Source: Agapanthus africanus (lineage: Eukaryota; Streptophyta; Magnoliopsida; Asparagales; Amaryllidaceae). From it: DNA of 64,000 nucleotides. The notes beneath the pieces were generated by a model, which did no database searches, was not told where the DNA came from, and saw only the letters and a program-made list of their open reading frames with translations. Position 1 is the stretch's first letter; each line of letters opens with the position of its first letter. The stretch covers positions 110,042,045 to 110,106,044 of the forward strand of contig JASDDO010000006.1 of NCBI GenBank assembly GCA_030015575.1. The letters are read 5' to 3'. Of this stretch, positions 1 through 11,841 are shown piece by piece. Made by a program: the position numbers and the translations under genes.

Positions 1-1052
1 TGAGTCAAGAAACCTCTGTGTTGGACTCTAAAGAATCGTCAATACGCCGGCAGAAGGTGATGATCATATCAAACACCCACAAGCTGCAAGCGGTCAGCTA
101 AACGTAACATCCACCCAGGTATTGAGCGATCATAAGATCAACAAGAAAGCCTGTACATTCTCCTGGGAATCCAATCAGTAACACTCCCGCACAGTCCGGT
201 CTCTCCGTCTGATATGTCGCATATCTCGCCTAGGGGTAGTAAACGTCAGACCCCAGTAGCTTGATAAGTCGTGTCGATATGAGGTATATAACAGTTCGAG
301 AAACTACTGATAACAATTACCAGTAAATCTCAGCAACCCTGGCCAGGGATTTCCAGTTATAGCCAATCGAACACAGCGCAACATGAACTCCCTATACCGG
401 GAGAGAAGAATCCCCGCCTATCGCTCAATGCCTCCATGTGATTCGGGACTGTACCCAAAAGCCACCTTTTTGCACGCCCTCTTGGACGTGGTATGATGGA
501 AATCAAAGCACAGTGGGAACCACACAAGACTCTATGACGATCTCGGGTCCACAGACTACTCTGTACAAGTGTCACCATAGAACTGCCATCTAACGTGAGG
601 TATAATACCATCTGGGAGTTCTCGGCGAGTCTGTCCAGTGTACCCAGTCTCCACTGAGCACCCGTATACCTTCTCTGATGTCAAACACCAATGGATATGA
701 GATCATCCATCGCCCATCATATGGGTCAAGAAGCGCATACGCTAGTCTACTCTGGAGTATCGATTCCCTGTCTCGGTACTCCCACGACTAGGAACATTTG
801 AAGGATGTACTTGGCAACTACACTGGCCTCACTAGTATGATCCGCATCATAGTCCTGGTAGTCAAGTACTCATCCTAAGGGCTTTATCAACATGTAACAT
901 AGAGACAATTAGAGTACATGTTAAGATAAAGTGTAAGAAGATAGCATACTATCATGTCGAGCAAGAAAGTCCTCCCTATATATGTCCAAGCATCTAATAC
1001 AATATACATTGTATGTACAGTAATGGCCTCTAGGGCATACATATAACTAACA
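1..1052 (-). repeat. Cop-X: copia LTR, cut by window edge
   Basis: The outer (U3) half of a long copia LTR on the minus strand. It matches the last ~1050 bp of the Cop-C LTRs at 39411-40461 and 47607-48669 almost throughout, including the cgggagag block and the terminal ...ataactaaca. On the minus strand the LTR opens with TGTTAG, a clean LTR start. Its right end abuts Cop-A integrase sequence directly, so it is either the 5' LTR of an element extending left of the window or a solo LTR; the window edge prevents a choice. It is closer to the Cop-C LTR subfamily than to the Cop-A/Cop-B LTRs. Confidence 0.85.
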
Positions 1053-1465
1053 CCGTTGTGTTGTGGTGTGTATGGAGGAGTAAGCTGAGAGAGAATTCCA
1101 TTCTTTTTTAAGTAACCCAGGAACTTGGCACTTAAGTATTCACCATCTCGATCAGATCTCAGTGTCTTGATACTTTTTCCTATTTGGTTTTCCACTTCAT
1201 TCGTGTATTCCCGGAATTTTTCAAAGGCCTCGGATTTATGCTTCATTAAGAAGATATGTCCATACCTATAGAAATCATCCGTAAAAGTAATGAAGTAGGA
1301 ATAACCACCTCGCGCATGTGTAGACATTGGACCACACACATCGCTGTGTATAAGTCCCAAGAGCTCGCTCGCTCTTACTCCGTGTCCAGTAAACGGAGTC
1401 TTTGTCATCTTTCCCATGAGACAAGATTCACAAGTAGCATAAGATTGATATTCGAACGGATTCAA
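1053..1465 (-). pseudogene. Cop-A integrase, N-terminal part (fossil)
   Basis: A minus-strand stretch encoding the end of the GAG-pre-integrase domain (CESCLMGKMTKTPFTGHG) and the integrase core start (LGLIHSDVCGPM, then ITFTDD and LRSDRDGEYLSAKF). These carry the first two acidic residues of the DDE triad. The open frame runs on past 1052 into the Cop-X LTR, but those residues are LTR-derived, so the element part is given here. Retroelement integrase inserts the cDNA into host DNA; this piece is a fossil. Confidence 0.85.
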
Positions 1466-2032
1466 TTATCCTTCTCTATGTAACATAGTCAACCGTGTTT
1501 CATTGATGTGACCTAGTCTACAATACCATATGAAAACCTGATTTACTTCTAGAGACTTTCTTTTAAGTGTGTTCTGGATATTGAAAACCTGAGCTCGATT
1601 CAATATGTATATACCGTCATCTAATGTACCAGACCCAATCAGAACTTGATTTAGGTGGATGTAAACTACATCGCTTACGAATGTAAAAGCATATCCCTCT
1701 CTTGATAGTGAGGACACTGATATGATATTACAAGTCAAACTAGGTACATACAAACAGTTACGTAGAATCAATATCTGCCCACTTGTCAAACCTAGGCGAT
1801 ATTCTCCCACGGATTCAGCGTCCATGCTCATTCCGTTTGCAACTCTGAGAGACAAATCACCTACCCTGATAACTCTACGGTTTCTCGAAGCATGTAATGA
1901 ATTACAGATATGAGATCCTGCTCCGGTATCTAGTACCCAGGAAGTAGAGTTAATTGACAAACAGTTCTCAATTACATACACACTCGAGGCCGAATACACA
2001 ACATGCTTCGTATCCTGGCTACTGGCTTCCAA
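1466..2032 (-). pseudogene. Cop-A protease and pre-integrase part (fossil)
   Basis: A 188-codon open stretch. The aspartic protease active-site block reads SWVLDTGAGSHICNS, followed by the flap-like region and SLTCNIISVSSLSREGY, typical of copia proteases. It ends in the HHCC-type pre-integrase start (WYCRLGHINETRLTMLHREG). The same blocks appear in Cop-B at 21402-22719 and, more diverged, in Cop-C at 43149-43802. Confidence 0.88.
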
Positions 2033-2743
2033 AGCCCTGCAATCCTTCTGCCAATGCCCGTTCCCATAACAATAGGAACATCCCTCCTTACCTACACCAA
2101 GTCCCGAAACTTTTTCTCTTCCCTTTCCTACTACTTCACCGATACCGTATATCGGCTTTGTGGAGGTCTTCTTCTTTTCACCTTTTGCTTTCGCCCTGGA
2201 TGCAGAAGAAGAAGGTCCCCCATTAAGCAGAGCGGGTGTCTCCCTGGTTTATTTCAGGGAGTAAGTAGAGGGTAGGGACTATGGAAATAAGTCAGTACAT
2301 GACCTGTTTCCCAACGTGGTCTCCAGGTCCGTGAGATCATCAATATAGCTAGTCATCATAAGGACGTCGTCCCCTACAGATGACCCGACAGCCAATCTCG
2401 CTTGAAGTAATTCATTCAAGATCTCATATCTTGCAATACGAGATTGCTCTCCATATAAATCTTTGTTATGGAGAAAGATGGAAACTAAGTCCATCTTTTC
2501 GTGCTGCTTTTGGTATATACCATCAACTGAAGCTAACACGAGGCACTTGGCATTCACACTATCCTTTTCCCTTGTCTGACGGATATCCATATCCGCGACG
2601 GTGGAAACTGGACCTGGGACGGTGGGGGCTTGAGTAGTAATAGGGTGTTCCAGCTTGTCATAGGCAATGGACATCTGGACAGACCTTTGCCAATCAAATA
2701 AGTCAGATTCAGTCAACTTGTTATCTAGATGTAACATAGTCAC
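2033..2743 (-). pseudogene. Cop-A gag remnant (fossil)
   Basis: The gag zone of Cop-A. The N-terminal piece (2279-2743, 154 codons) contains LTESDLFDWQRSVQMSIAYD and ARYEILNELLQARLAVGSS, typical of copia gag polyproteins (the UBN2-type gag fold). A zinc knuckle of CX2CX4HX4C form, CSYCYGNGHWQKDC, is readable around 2040-2085. Cop-B has the same order. Gag packages element RNA into virus-like particles. The region is broken. Confidence 0.82.
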
Positions 2744-4806
2744 AAGGTCGCTGCAAAGAGTGAGAGAGGGAACACTTTAGCATGATGCTCTTGCAAGTTT
2801 AGATTGGTTTTTAGTTTATCTAAACTGGATGGCTCCCACTGTTTCTCGAATCCTTCCTCAAACCATAAAAAAAGAATTGGTCAGGACTGATCTCACCGTA
2901 CAATACTTGCTTAACCGTTCAGGCAGGCTAGTGTCGGTACTTCGAGGGAGGTTTTACGACGCTTTCGCGAAGTTCCTTAATTAAGTAACCTCTTTTCTCT
3001 GGAGGCGTAGCCCCGCCGACACTGTTCTAGACACCTACTTGGTTTATAGCATTGATCGTTAAGTGACGAATCTCCTGATGAGTAGAGGATACTCACAGTA
3101 GGATCGGGATCCAAATATCATCGTGTGATAAAGCTGAAGGAATCCTACCAAAATTATCACACTGCAAATGGCATGCAACTCTAGCAAGTTTCAGTTTCTT
3201 TAGAAACTCCCGATGTTGATTTTTGCCCCATGCTCTTATGACCATGACGAAGGCCAACAAATCATAAGTCACATGTCAAGTTCTACCCATCATTATCTTG
3301 TTAATTTGAACTCACCCGTACATACCCCTGATGTTGGCTAAATAGAAGTACGACTGTCCCAAACCAACTCATCTATCTATGCAACAAATGAATACCCCAG
3401 CAGCTACCAAACACTATGCCTTGACGAAGGCCACCAAACATAGCTTGAATACTACTGACCATCCATATGAAATGACGGAGGGCTACGACTGGTATTGGCA
3501 AAACCGTGAACGTAGTGAACTTAATAAAATCGAAGGAACCTGATAGCTTTTTAAAAGGAGTGGTTAAAGCTCCGTAATTAAAAATTCTGCTCATTTAAAA
3601 TAAACGGGTGGTTTCTTTTAAATTTTTTCCAACGATTCAACTTTGGTTTATTTTCTTTGCATTAATATAATGCGTCGCATCAATTAACCTATCATTGCAG
3701 AAAACAACGAAAATACAACGTCCTCTTATGCCATCGGCATTCGCCACTGGGTCCCGTCATTCACCCGTTAGATTACTTAACTAACGACAGAGCAGGGGCT
3801 GGGCTACCGCGGGTGTAAAACATAAGTAACGCCTAATAAATATCATATATAGATATTGTACATTCGTCAGACGCAATAATAGGCATTCCAGATCACAGAT
3901 GAATATTATTGGATATACAAGCAATTCGCGTTTCCTTTGAGCCTGCAACGAAAAACGGATTACACAGTTGTGATGAATAGCCATTACCCCACCCTAGACC
4001 TCTACGGGTATGGCAAACTACCCGCCAAGTACCCGAAGTGAAGCGGTCTCCCTCAACAACGTGAGTAGGCTACTAAACACTTCAAAGTACCCGATAGCTT
4101 GTGCACCCCACCTTGGGTCTATCCTAGGAGCATAAAACAGTAAATGAAATAATACAACGGTGGCTACAACCTCAGCCAAGATGTACCCCGCAAAAGAATA
4201 TTACATCATTTTACAATTTACATCGAATGAATGAATATAAAAAATCATCTCAAACCCCGGCTAATCATCACAACGATCCAATGAAGTTCATATTCACAAA
4301 CCAGTAAAAACCATTACAAAAATGTGCAACCCCCTGCTAACTGATATACTAGCAATTAGGGGAGGTTTACGAACACATTAAACATCACAGATAAAACCTG
4401 ATTAGCAAATAATTTAGAATTTTGATCGACAACCTTTTTCCGTGTCTACCCCAAATGCAAGCTAGCACTGAAAAAACCTGGGCAAAAACAAAATTTACAG
4501 AAAAACAAACACCCAAACATAAGAGTTATTGTGTAAATACGAGTCAACTCGGAGTTGACTCGGTCGCGGATCCGCGGCGGATAGCACTAATCCGCCGCGC
4601 TTCCACAGCAGTCTCACCGAGTTGGGACCTCGTATTTCTCCAGTATTCTTAGAATTCCCTGCTGTGAATTTTCATACCTGTGAAATAATTTTTTCGACAC
4701 GTTTAAAATTGATAGAAACTTGGGGGGTTCGGGGTTAAGTTTTCGTGTTTTTCCGACGATCGAAGTTCTAAATAGTTGCTAACATGCTAGTAAAGGTTTA
4801 GTAGTC
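2744..4806 (-). other. Cop-A 5' leader (non-coding)
   Basis: About 2 kb between PBS and gag with no supportable gene. It shares ordered blocks with the leaders of Cop-B, Cop-C and Cop-W: a pyrimidine tract ending in CAG|CGACC on the minus strand at 2750-2775, the tcggtacttcgagggagg block near 2936, three copies of a spaced ggccaacaa-like motif (3240-3430), the ctacccgccaagtacccgaag block near 4018, and a GC-rich hairpin at 4565-4600 followed by ttcttagaattccctgct. Such length and structure fit a packaged, possibly spliced 5' untranslated leader; that use is inference. Confidence 0.7.
4541..4600 (-). other. Hairpins and GC box in Cop-A leader
   Basis: Two inverted repeats side by side. At 4541-4561 gagtcaact pairs with agttgactc. 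At 4573-4599 cgcggcggat (4573-4582) pairs perfectly with atccgccgcg (4590-4599) around a 7-base loop. Equivalent GC hairpins sit in the leaders of Cop-B, Cop-C, Cop-D and Cop-W. Confidence 0.75.
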
Positions 4807-4818
4807 TCTGATACCACT
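4807..4818 (-). other. Cop-A primer binding site (initiator Met tRNA)
   Basis: On the minus strand the bases next to the LTR read GTGGTATCAGAG, the complement of the 3' end of plant initiator-Met tRNA, the usual primer of copia reverse transcription. It lies immediately inside the LTR end at 4819, which fixes the LTR boundary and the element's direction. Confidence 0.88.
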
Positions 4819-6762
4819 GTAAGTCTATGTCACGCACCCCACGAGCTTGCGAGGTGGTGGAATATATGAAAAACAATTATCAAAGCTTCGTAACACGGAC
4901 TTGAGCACACGGATTGTGTCTAAACCATTAGTAGAAAACTACGAAAGGTTTAACTACTCTGATTCGAAGTTATACCTCACGTTACTTGTCCTTCGGGTCT
5001 TCATCGCTGTCCTCTACCCCTCGTCGGCTCTATGGAACACGAGCACCTCAACGGCCTCCTCGAGTCAAAGACAATCCACCCGAGAGTCTATAGTCCGAGC
5101 TCTAATCTCAAATCTGAGATAACTACGGCTTCTAGTTTGCTAATCTAGAAGTCCTAGAGGGTGTATAGTATTTTGATGGATTACTTAGTCACTTAAACCG
5201 TAGGTTTCTCAACTCATGAGAGCTATTAGGGTTTGAGGAAGAAGATGAAGACTTAGGGACAGAGAAAGCTTTTGTGATAATGATAATGAATAATATCTCA
5301 TAAAAGAATATAATGAAGCATACAAATATCTCTTGATAAATATCTATAAATATCTTGTGAGCTTCATTTAATCCTAAGGGTGAATCACCTCATGAGTCAT
5401 TAAACATTTAATGAAAACTTACAACTCATCACTCCACATCATTTGTATTTAATCCAAAAGAAATAAATACAAATGAGTCATCTTCTTTTAGAAGCTTCCG
5501 GACAAATTATGAGACTGCCCCTCCTATCCGTATTTCTGAAAAACACGGATAATCTTTGACTGCATAAATCCATCTGTATAATACTAGAATATGGCTTAAA
5601 CCAAAGCCCGCTAGTATTATCTGCCCGATTATAATACGTGCACAAGTGTACGTAAGTGATCGCGGCCCTGCCGTAAAACCATACGGCCTCTACACCTTTT
5701 GCCCGGTGCAAGGAAACTCTGTGTGTGAGACTCTAAAGACTCGACACTACGCTTGCAGTGGGTTTAACCACAGGCCGCAAGCGGTACTAGCTGTACGTAA
5801 CGGTCCCCTGGTAGATGTCGATAAGAAGGACGATGAGGAAACCCATCCGAACTCCAACTGAGCCTGATGTGACAATCTCCGTACAGTCCGGTATGTTCGT
5901 CTAGGACTATCGCATATCGGGCCTAGGGGGGCGGTAAACTTCAGACCCCTAATAGCGGTATAAGTCGTGTCGGAGTGAAGCCCATTACACCTTGAGAAGC
6001 TACTGGAACCTACCAGTAAATCTCGCTCTCCTTGGCCAGGGACTTTGCGTAATGGCTCTCCATACACAGCGCGATATCAACCCCCAATACCGGGAGAGAC
6101 GAATCCTGTCTAACCGCCACTCCTCCAAGTGCTTCGGGACTGAACCCAACTACTGCCTGTTTGCACGACTCTTATGAGCCGTGGTAGGGTAGTAATCTAA
6201 GTACAATGGGAACACACCTGAGGCGGAGTAGCAGTGTCAAGTCGACGGACTAAGCTGTACTCATGTCACCTGGTAACTGCTATCTGACGATGGGTATAAT
6301 ACCAACCTGCAGTTCCCGGCGAGTCCTGTCCGGTGTACCCATAACCTAACGAGCACCTGCATACTATCTCCAGTATGACGTACTGATGGCTGTGGGACAT
6401 ACCATCTCCCCAACTGGGATGAGAAGCGTACACACTAGTCTACTCCGGAGTATCGATGCACCATCTCGATAATCCTACGACCAGGGAACTGTATAGGATG
6501 TTGCTTATAGACTACCCAGCCCCCACTAGTGTGACTGCCATCACAACGCTGGTAATCAAGCAAAGATCCTAAGGGCTCTACTAATATGTATAAGCGATAC
6601 GTTAAAAGAAACATATGCACATATTAAAGTAGACACAAACCAAGTAGCATACTACCATTTTTAGCAAGACTGTCAATACAACTGTGAACATCCCAAGCTT
6701 CCATTAAGTAATATACAAACTAGTATGATACAGTAATGGCCTCTAGGGCATAAACACTAACA
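4819..6762 (-). repeat. Cop-A 5' LTR (subfamily Y)
   Basis: A 1944-bp LTR, plus-strand ends tgtaagtc...cactaaca. The inner end abuts the Cop-A PBS; the outer end abuts Cop-B integrase at 6763. The right-hand (U3) ~1.1 kb resembles the Cop-B LTR (25830-26944) closely, while the left-hand (R-U5) part is strongly diverged from it. The two LTRs are therefore relatives, not the pair of one insertion. Confidence 0.85.
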
Positions 6763-7097
6763 CATAACCCCAGAAAGATCGCGGCAACTTAGCATTACTC
6801 ATCATGGAACGTAACATATCTAATAGGGTTCTGTTCCGTCTTTCCGATACACCGTTATGGTATGGAGTGTATGGAGGAGTAAACTGAGAGAGAATTCCTT
6901 TCTCTTTTAGGTAACCCAGGAACTCGGCACTTAAGTATTCACCACCTCGATCAGATCTCAGTGTCTTGATACTTTTGCCTGTTTGGTTTTCTACTTCATT
7001 CTTATATTCTTGGAATTTCTAAAATGCTTCGGATTTATGTTTCATTAAGAAAATGAATCCATACCTAGAGTAATCATCCGTAAAAGTAAAGAAATAT
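6763..7097 (-). pseudogene. Cop-B integrase, later part (fossil)
   Basis: Matches the integrase core and downstream region of Cop-C (42520-42860) at the DNA level, including the blocks for the 'TPYTP...NGV' neighbourhood and the FWGY-like segment. It ends at the Gyp-1 insertion and resumes at 21402 after the target duplication. Broken. Confidence 0.8.
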
Positions 7098-8501
7098 TGT
7101 AACGTTTCAGAAATCATTTTGCGAATTTTTCAGTTTTAGGACAAAATTGTTGGTATTTTCCGTTTTAACCTGATTTCGATCAAACGTCCGTAGAAACTTA
7201 CCGGCATCTATTTTAGTTAAAATAAAGCTTGTGCGGGAACTTTAGGGGTATTTGGGAGGTTTTGGTTCAGATAGAATTTTTCCCAAATAAAATATTATTT
7301 TAAGCGGTATTTTGTGCACGTAAATCGGGAAAATTCTTCTCTTGAGAATAAATTAATTTTTGTCACTAGAATATTTTGGAAACTTCTTTTTAAATATCTA
7401 GATATTTTTGGAGTGCAAAAGGATTTATTTTTAAAAAAGAAAAGGTGTAATGGTGGCATATAGCATTTATTAGCATTTATTAATCTTTTTCCTAGCAATT
7501 TCTTCACAAAAATATCACCTCACTTCCCTTGGCCGGCCCTTCCCTTCCTCTTGCAGCCCTCCATCATTTCCACCCCTTTTCAACTCATTTTGCATCAAAT
7601 AAATCATGAAAAATCCAATTTAATTCATACAAACTCAAATATATTCATTTTCCTTCATTCTTGAACTCAAAGCTAGCTTAGATCTTTATTCAAAACATCA
7701 TTTTGGAGGAAAAGATTATGAGTTTGTTTTCTTAGTTTTGATCTTTTGTGGAGGTATAAAACCCTAACCCTAATCATTTTTGTTGTTTCTAAATTTCTAA
7801 TTAGCATAATAATTGTTTATTTAAGCTTTTAATTTCATGTTTGAAATTCAAGACTTGATTTTTATGATAATCTAGTTAGGGTAAAACTTGATTTATATGT
7901 TTAATGTTTTATTGAAGAGTTAATTTGTGATTAGGAAATACTTGACCTAGTAGAAAATGATAATTATTGCTAATGAAAACTTTGTTAGATTATGCAATTT
8001 TGCTTACTAGGTTTTTGCTAAAATTTAATTAGCAAGTGTTAAAAATTTGTAAATGGTTTAGATAGCTTAGTTAAGCTATTATAAGGTGTTTGTAATCGCT
8101 AGATATGCGTTAGCTTGAAACTAGTGCGAAATATTGCGATAAGTTGCTTACTAGGTTTCGGGGTTTTCCGACGTGGGTTCGATTGGTCGTTGCGAGGTTA
8201 TATCTATTTTATTCCTCATAATTGTTTGTGTTGTGTTGCGTGATCGGGATGATCGAGGTCTAGATTTGGTGTTTTGTAGTTTAGCGACCACAGTTAGGGT
8301 TTTTGGCCGATGTCGTGCGCGATAGATGCGCTAAGTGCGCAGTACAATTTTCAGGGCGTTATTCTTGTGTTTTGATGTCTTTTCGTCGATATAGGATATT
8401 TTTCTTATGTGATGTGTTTGTGAAATTTTAGGTTCGCAAGCGGGGACTTTGGACGCTACGACAAGGGAAAACAGGTGGTAGGCTTCACTTAACCAGGAGC
8501 G

Positions 8502-8560
8502 TTGGTGAGTAGATTTAACATCTACAGGGGAATCGCCCGCATGGCGTTATGCGTCTGGGC
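8502..8560 (+). other. Conserved LTR block with splice-donor-like core
   Basis: Reads ttggtgagtagatttaacat then ctacagggg. The gtagat/atctac arms form a short inverted repeat and GGTGAGTA matches a strong plant 5' splice site. The same block occurs at 18701-18750, 33004-33060, 56228-56279 (minus) and 63448-63504. Its function is not shown by the sequence. Confidence 0.6.
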
Positions 8561-9698
8561 TAGAGATGTAACTTTTATCGCATATTCTATGTCAGATTTA
8601 GGATTTGCGTTTTCACCCGACTTCTTAGTTATTCTTGTGCTTGGACTATTAACCTTAGGACACTTCACATATTATTGACGATTCATGTTGCGCGAGCACT
8701 GATTGTATGCTACACACACCATCAATAATTGCCATGTCACGCACAACCCACATATAGAAATGCTATTGTTGGTTAGGAACATTGAGACAATGATTCATAT
8801 TTCTTATCGCATATGACATTTAGCATACATGTATATCCACTTGCTTACACATATACCTTCACATACTTACGTGTTAGATACCTGTATACCTATAGAGTAT
8901 CGTATCATTAGTGATAGGTACATACACACTTTATATCATAGCTACAAGTATACTTTGCACACATACTTCACTTATACCCAGGGGGTATACTACATCATTA
9001 CTTATAGGTAGATACATATATCTTGCTATACCTTTATGTTGCACATATATCTGGTTATAGCTACATGTTTACCTTTACTTGATGTTATTTTAGAATTGGA
9101 GAGATTAGGAACCGCGTGATATTATATTAACTTGTTACAGTTAATTGCTGCTTTTCTTTTATATGATCGCATTTCATATTTATGATGCGTATATTATATT
9201 CATGGATTTTCGCATTGAGATATGGATTTTTCATGATATTTTCTGGATTTGGGGACCGTGAGAGTTCATGAAATTATGCATTATTTGAAAAACCCGGTTT
9301 CCCTTGATATGAAATTTCAGCATCCACCATGAGATTTATCGGTTCTGATTATATACTCCATACGAGGAGTGGTGCCGTATGAGGGCACATGGTGGGGCCC
9401 GGTTCGGTTCCCCTCGGCAGGATGATCGACGGTCCATGCCGATTGAGCATGGAAGGTGGGCAAGTACCTACCGATGACATTACCAATGACTCGACGGTTA
9501 TCATGTGGATACCGACGGGAGTCATGTACGTATAGTTACGTCGAGCGGCGAGGGTCAGAGATAGGCACTCGTGCTTTCGGAATAGCGTATGATACGTACC
9601 TATCAGGGGGCCAGTCATGGTGACAGCACCTCATAGATCAACATTTCTGTGTCGATGCTTGACACATTGGTTTCATGATATTTCTTTTTTACTCCGTT

Positions 9699-9736
9699 GT
9701 ATATATAATAGGGGATTAGGCCGCTGTTATATATGC
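9699..9736 (+). other. Conserved stem-loop in gypsy LTR
   Basis: Arms around tatatataatag and ctgttatatat with a 12-base loop, followed by cccttacaccaatatta. The counterpart stems in the second LTR (19899-19936) and in Gyp-2s (34493-34530, 13-bp perfect arms) are kept while the loops differ. Confidence 0.6.
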
Positions 9737-9917
9737 CCTTACACCAATATTAATGGAATGGGACGCTAATATATGTATATTGACATTAATTTATATACAT
9801 CATCATATTTATTCATGCAAATATACCTAGAATGTAAAGGACTCATTGACATTGGATTAGGACATTTAAGAATTCATTCGATATTGATTACAGGATATAT
9901 ATGAGATTTCTGATTTG

Positions 9918-10155
9918 GTACATTCGGGGTATACGAGATATACTTGATATTGTACATAAGGGATATGTGAGATCTACATGATTTTGTACATTCGGGGTAT
10001 ACGAGATATACTTGATATTGTACATACGGGATATGTGAAATCTACTTGATGTTGTACATTCGGGGTATACGAGATATACTTGATATTATACATATGGGAT
10101 ATGTGAGATGTACTTGATGTTGTACATTAAGGATATGTGAGACTTACTTGATATG
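9918..10155 (+). repeat. 34-bp minisatellite with alternating units, LTR 1
   Basis: Seven 34-bp units beginning gtacat. Two types alternate: one containing cggggtatacgagatatac and one containing gggatatgtgag. The order is roughly A-B-A-B-A-B-B. The same array with the same number of units is in the other LTR at 20119-20356. Confidence 0.88.
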
Positions 10156-10433
10156 ATAGCCAAATTGGGGGCTGATTTGAAGAAATTGGGATTTGGATTG
10201 TCTTGATGGATTTTGATCCTGCCACGATGTCAGGATTCCGTGGAAATGACATGTTTCATTCCATACTATACATTTACTGTTTATGTACTGCTTTATGTAT
10301 TAGTGTACCTGTTAGAGTACCTTCCTTGACTGTTGCATTTATATACCTTTATTCATATCATTTCTTCATGTATTAGTAGTACCAATATAGTACCTTACAT
10401 GATTGTACATACAGATTGTCATATTATTATTGC

Positions 10434-11802
10434 TGTTAGTTGTATGTATGCCGTAGAGGCCAGTATTGTACAGATGATGTATATTATATTAGATGCTTGG
10501 ACATATATAGAGAGGACTTTCTTGCTCGATATGATAGTATGCTATCTGGTTGCACTTTACTTTAACATGTATACTTGTCTCTTTATACTGTCTTATCGTT
10601 ACATGTTGGTAAAGCCCTTAGGATGTGTACTTGACTACCTGGACTATGATGCGGATCATACTAGTGGGGACATGGTAGTTAATAAGTACATCCTTCGAGG
10701 TCCTTAGTCGTGGGTGTATCGAGACGGGGCATCGATATACCAGTGTAGACTAGCGTATACGCATCTCGACCCATGAGATGGGCGATGGATGATCCCATAT
10801 CCATTGGTGTTTGATATCAGAGATGGTATACGGGTGCTCAGTGGAGACTGGGTACACTGGACGGACTCGCCGAGAACTCCCAGATGGTATTATACCTTAC
10901 GTCAGATGGCAGTTCTCTGGTGACACTTATGCAGGTTAGTCTGTAGACCCGAGATCGTCATTGAGTCTTGTGTGATTCCCACTGTGCTTTGATTTCCACC
11001 TTACCATGTCTATGAGGGCGTGCAAAACGGTGGTTTTTGGGTACAGTCCCGAGTCACATGGAGGCAATGAGCGATAGGAGGGGTTTCGTCTCTCCCGGTA
11101 TTGGGAGTTGATGTTGCGCTGTGCTCAATTGGCTATAACAGGGAAGTCCCTGGCCAGGGCTGATTAGAGATTTACTGGTAAGTGTTACCAGTAGTTTCTC
11201 GACCCGTTATGAGCCTCACATCGGCACGACTTATCGGTATTGGGGTCTGACGTTTACCACCCCTTGACTTGATATGCGACATATCAGACGAGGAGACCGG
11301 ACTGTACGGGAAGTGTTACCGGCAGGCTTTTACAGGAGTTAGAGCGGGCTTGCTTGATGATCTTCTGATCGCTCAATACCCAGGTAGCCATTACGTCCAG
11401 CTAGTACCGTTGACGGCTTGTGGGTGTGTGATGTGATCATCACCTACTGCCGGCGTATTGACGAGTCTTTAGAGTCCTACATAGAGGTTTTACTGGCTCA
11501 GGAAAAACGAAATAGGAGCACGTATGTGATATGTGCAAGACCGAGAATAAATGCGTGTATGTGATACCGTATTATATTCTTGCAACTTTTTGTATCGGTC
11601 GGTTATATATGATATGACCGGGTTATCGAATCAAGTGTTGATTCGATAAGTCGATACGATGTATGTTAGTCAGTTATATGAGATATGACCGGATTATTAA
11701 GTCAAGTGTTGATTTAATAATTAAGTGTATAATTGTATATTAGATATACTAATTTACATTTACAAACACTTGTTCACTTTAGGGTTTTTCTCACAAGAAC
11801 AC

Positions 11803-11841
<39 letters not shown>

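Larger units (their letters stand above)
1053..6762 (-). mobile_element. Cop-A: Ty1/copia retrotransposon, right part (fossil)
   Basis: A copia element reading right to left: 5' LTR 4819-6762, initiator-Met PBS 4807-4818, ~2-kb leader, gag, PR and the first part of INT. At 1053 it is interrupted by the Cop-X LTR, so any RT, RNase H and 3' LTR would lie left of the window. It is inserted in the integrase of Cop-B at 6763. Protein blocks are closest to those of Cop-B (same protease wording, NSTSWVLDTG), so A and B belong to one subfamily. The coding region is broken in several places. Its LTR-pair age cannot be taken because only one LTR is visible. Confidence 0.88.

Noticed and set aside
887-1465. 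The whole 192-codon frame as one integrase-like protein
   Set aside because: Its last ~55 residues come from the Cop-X LTR, so only 1053-1465 is integrase.
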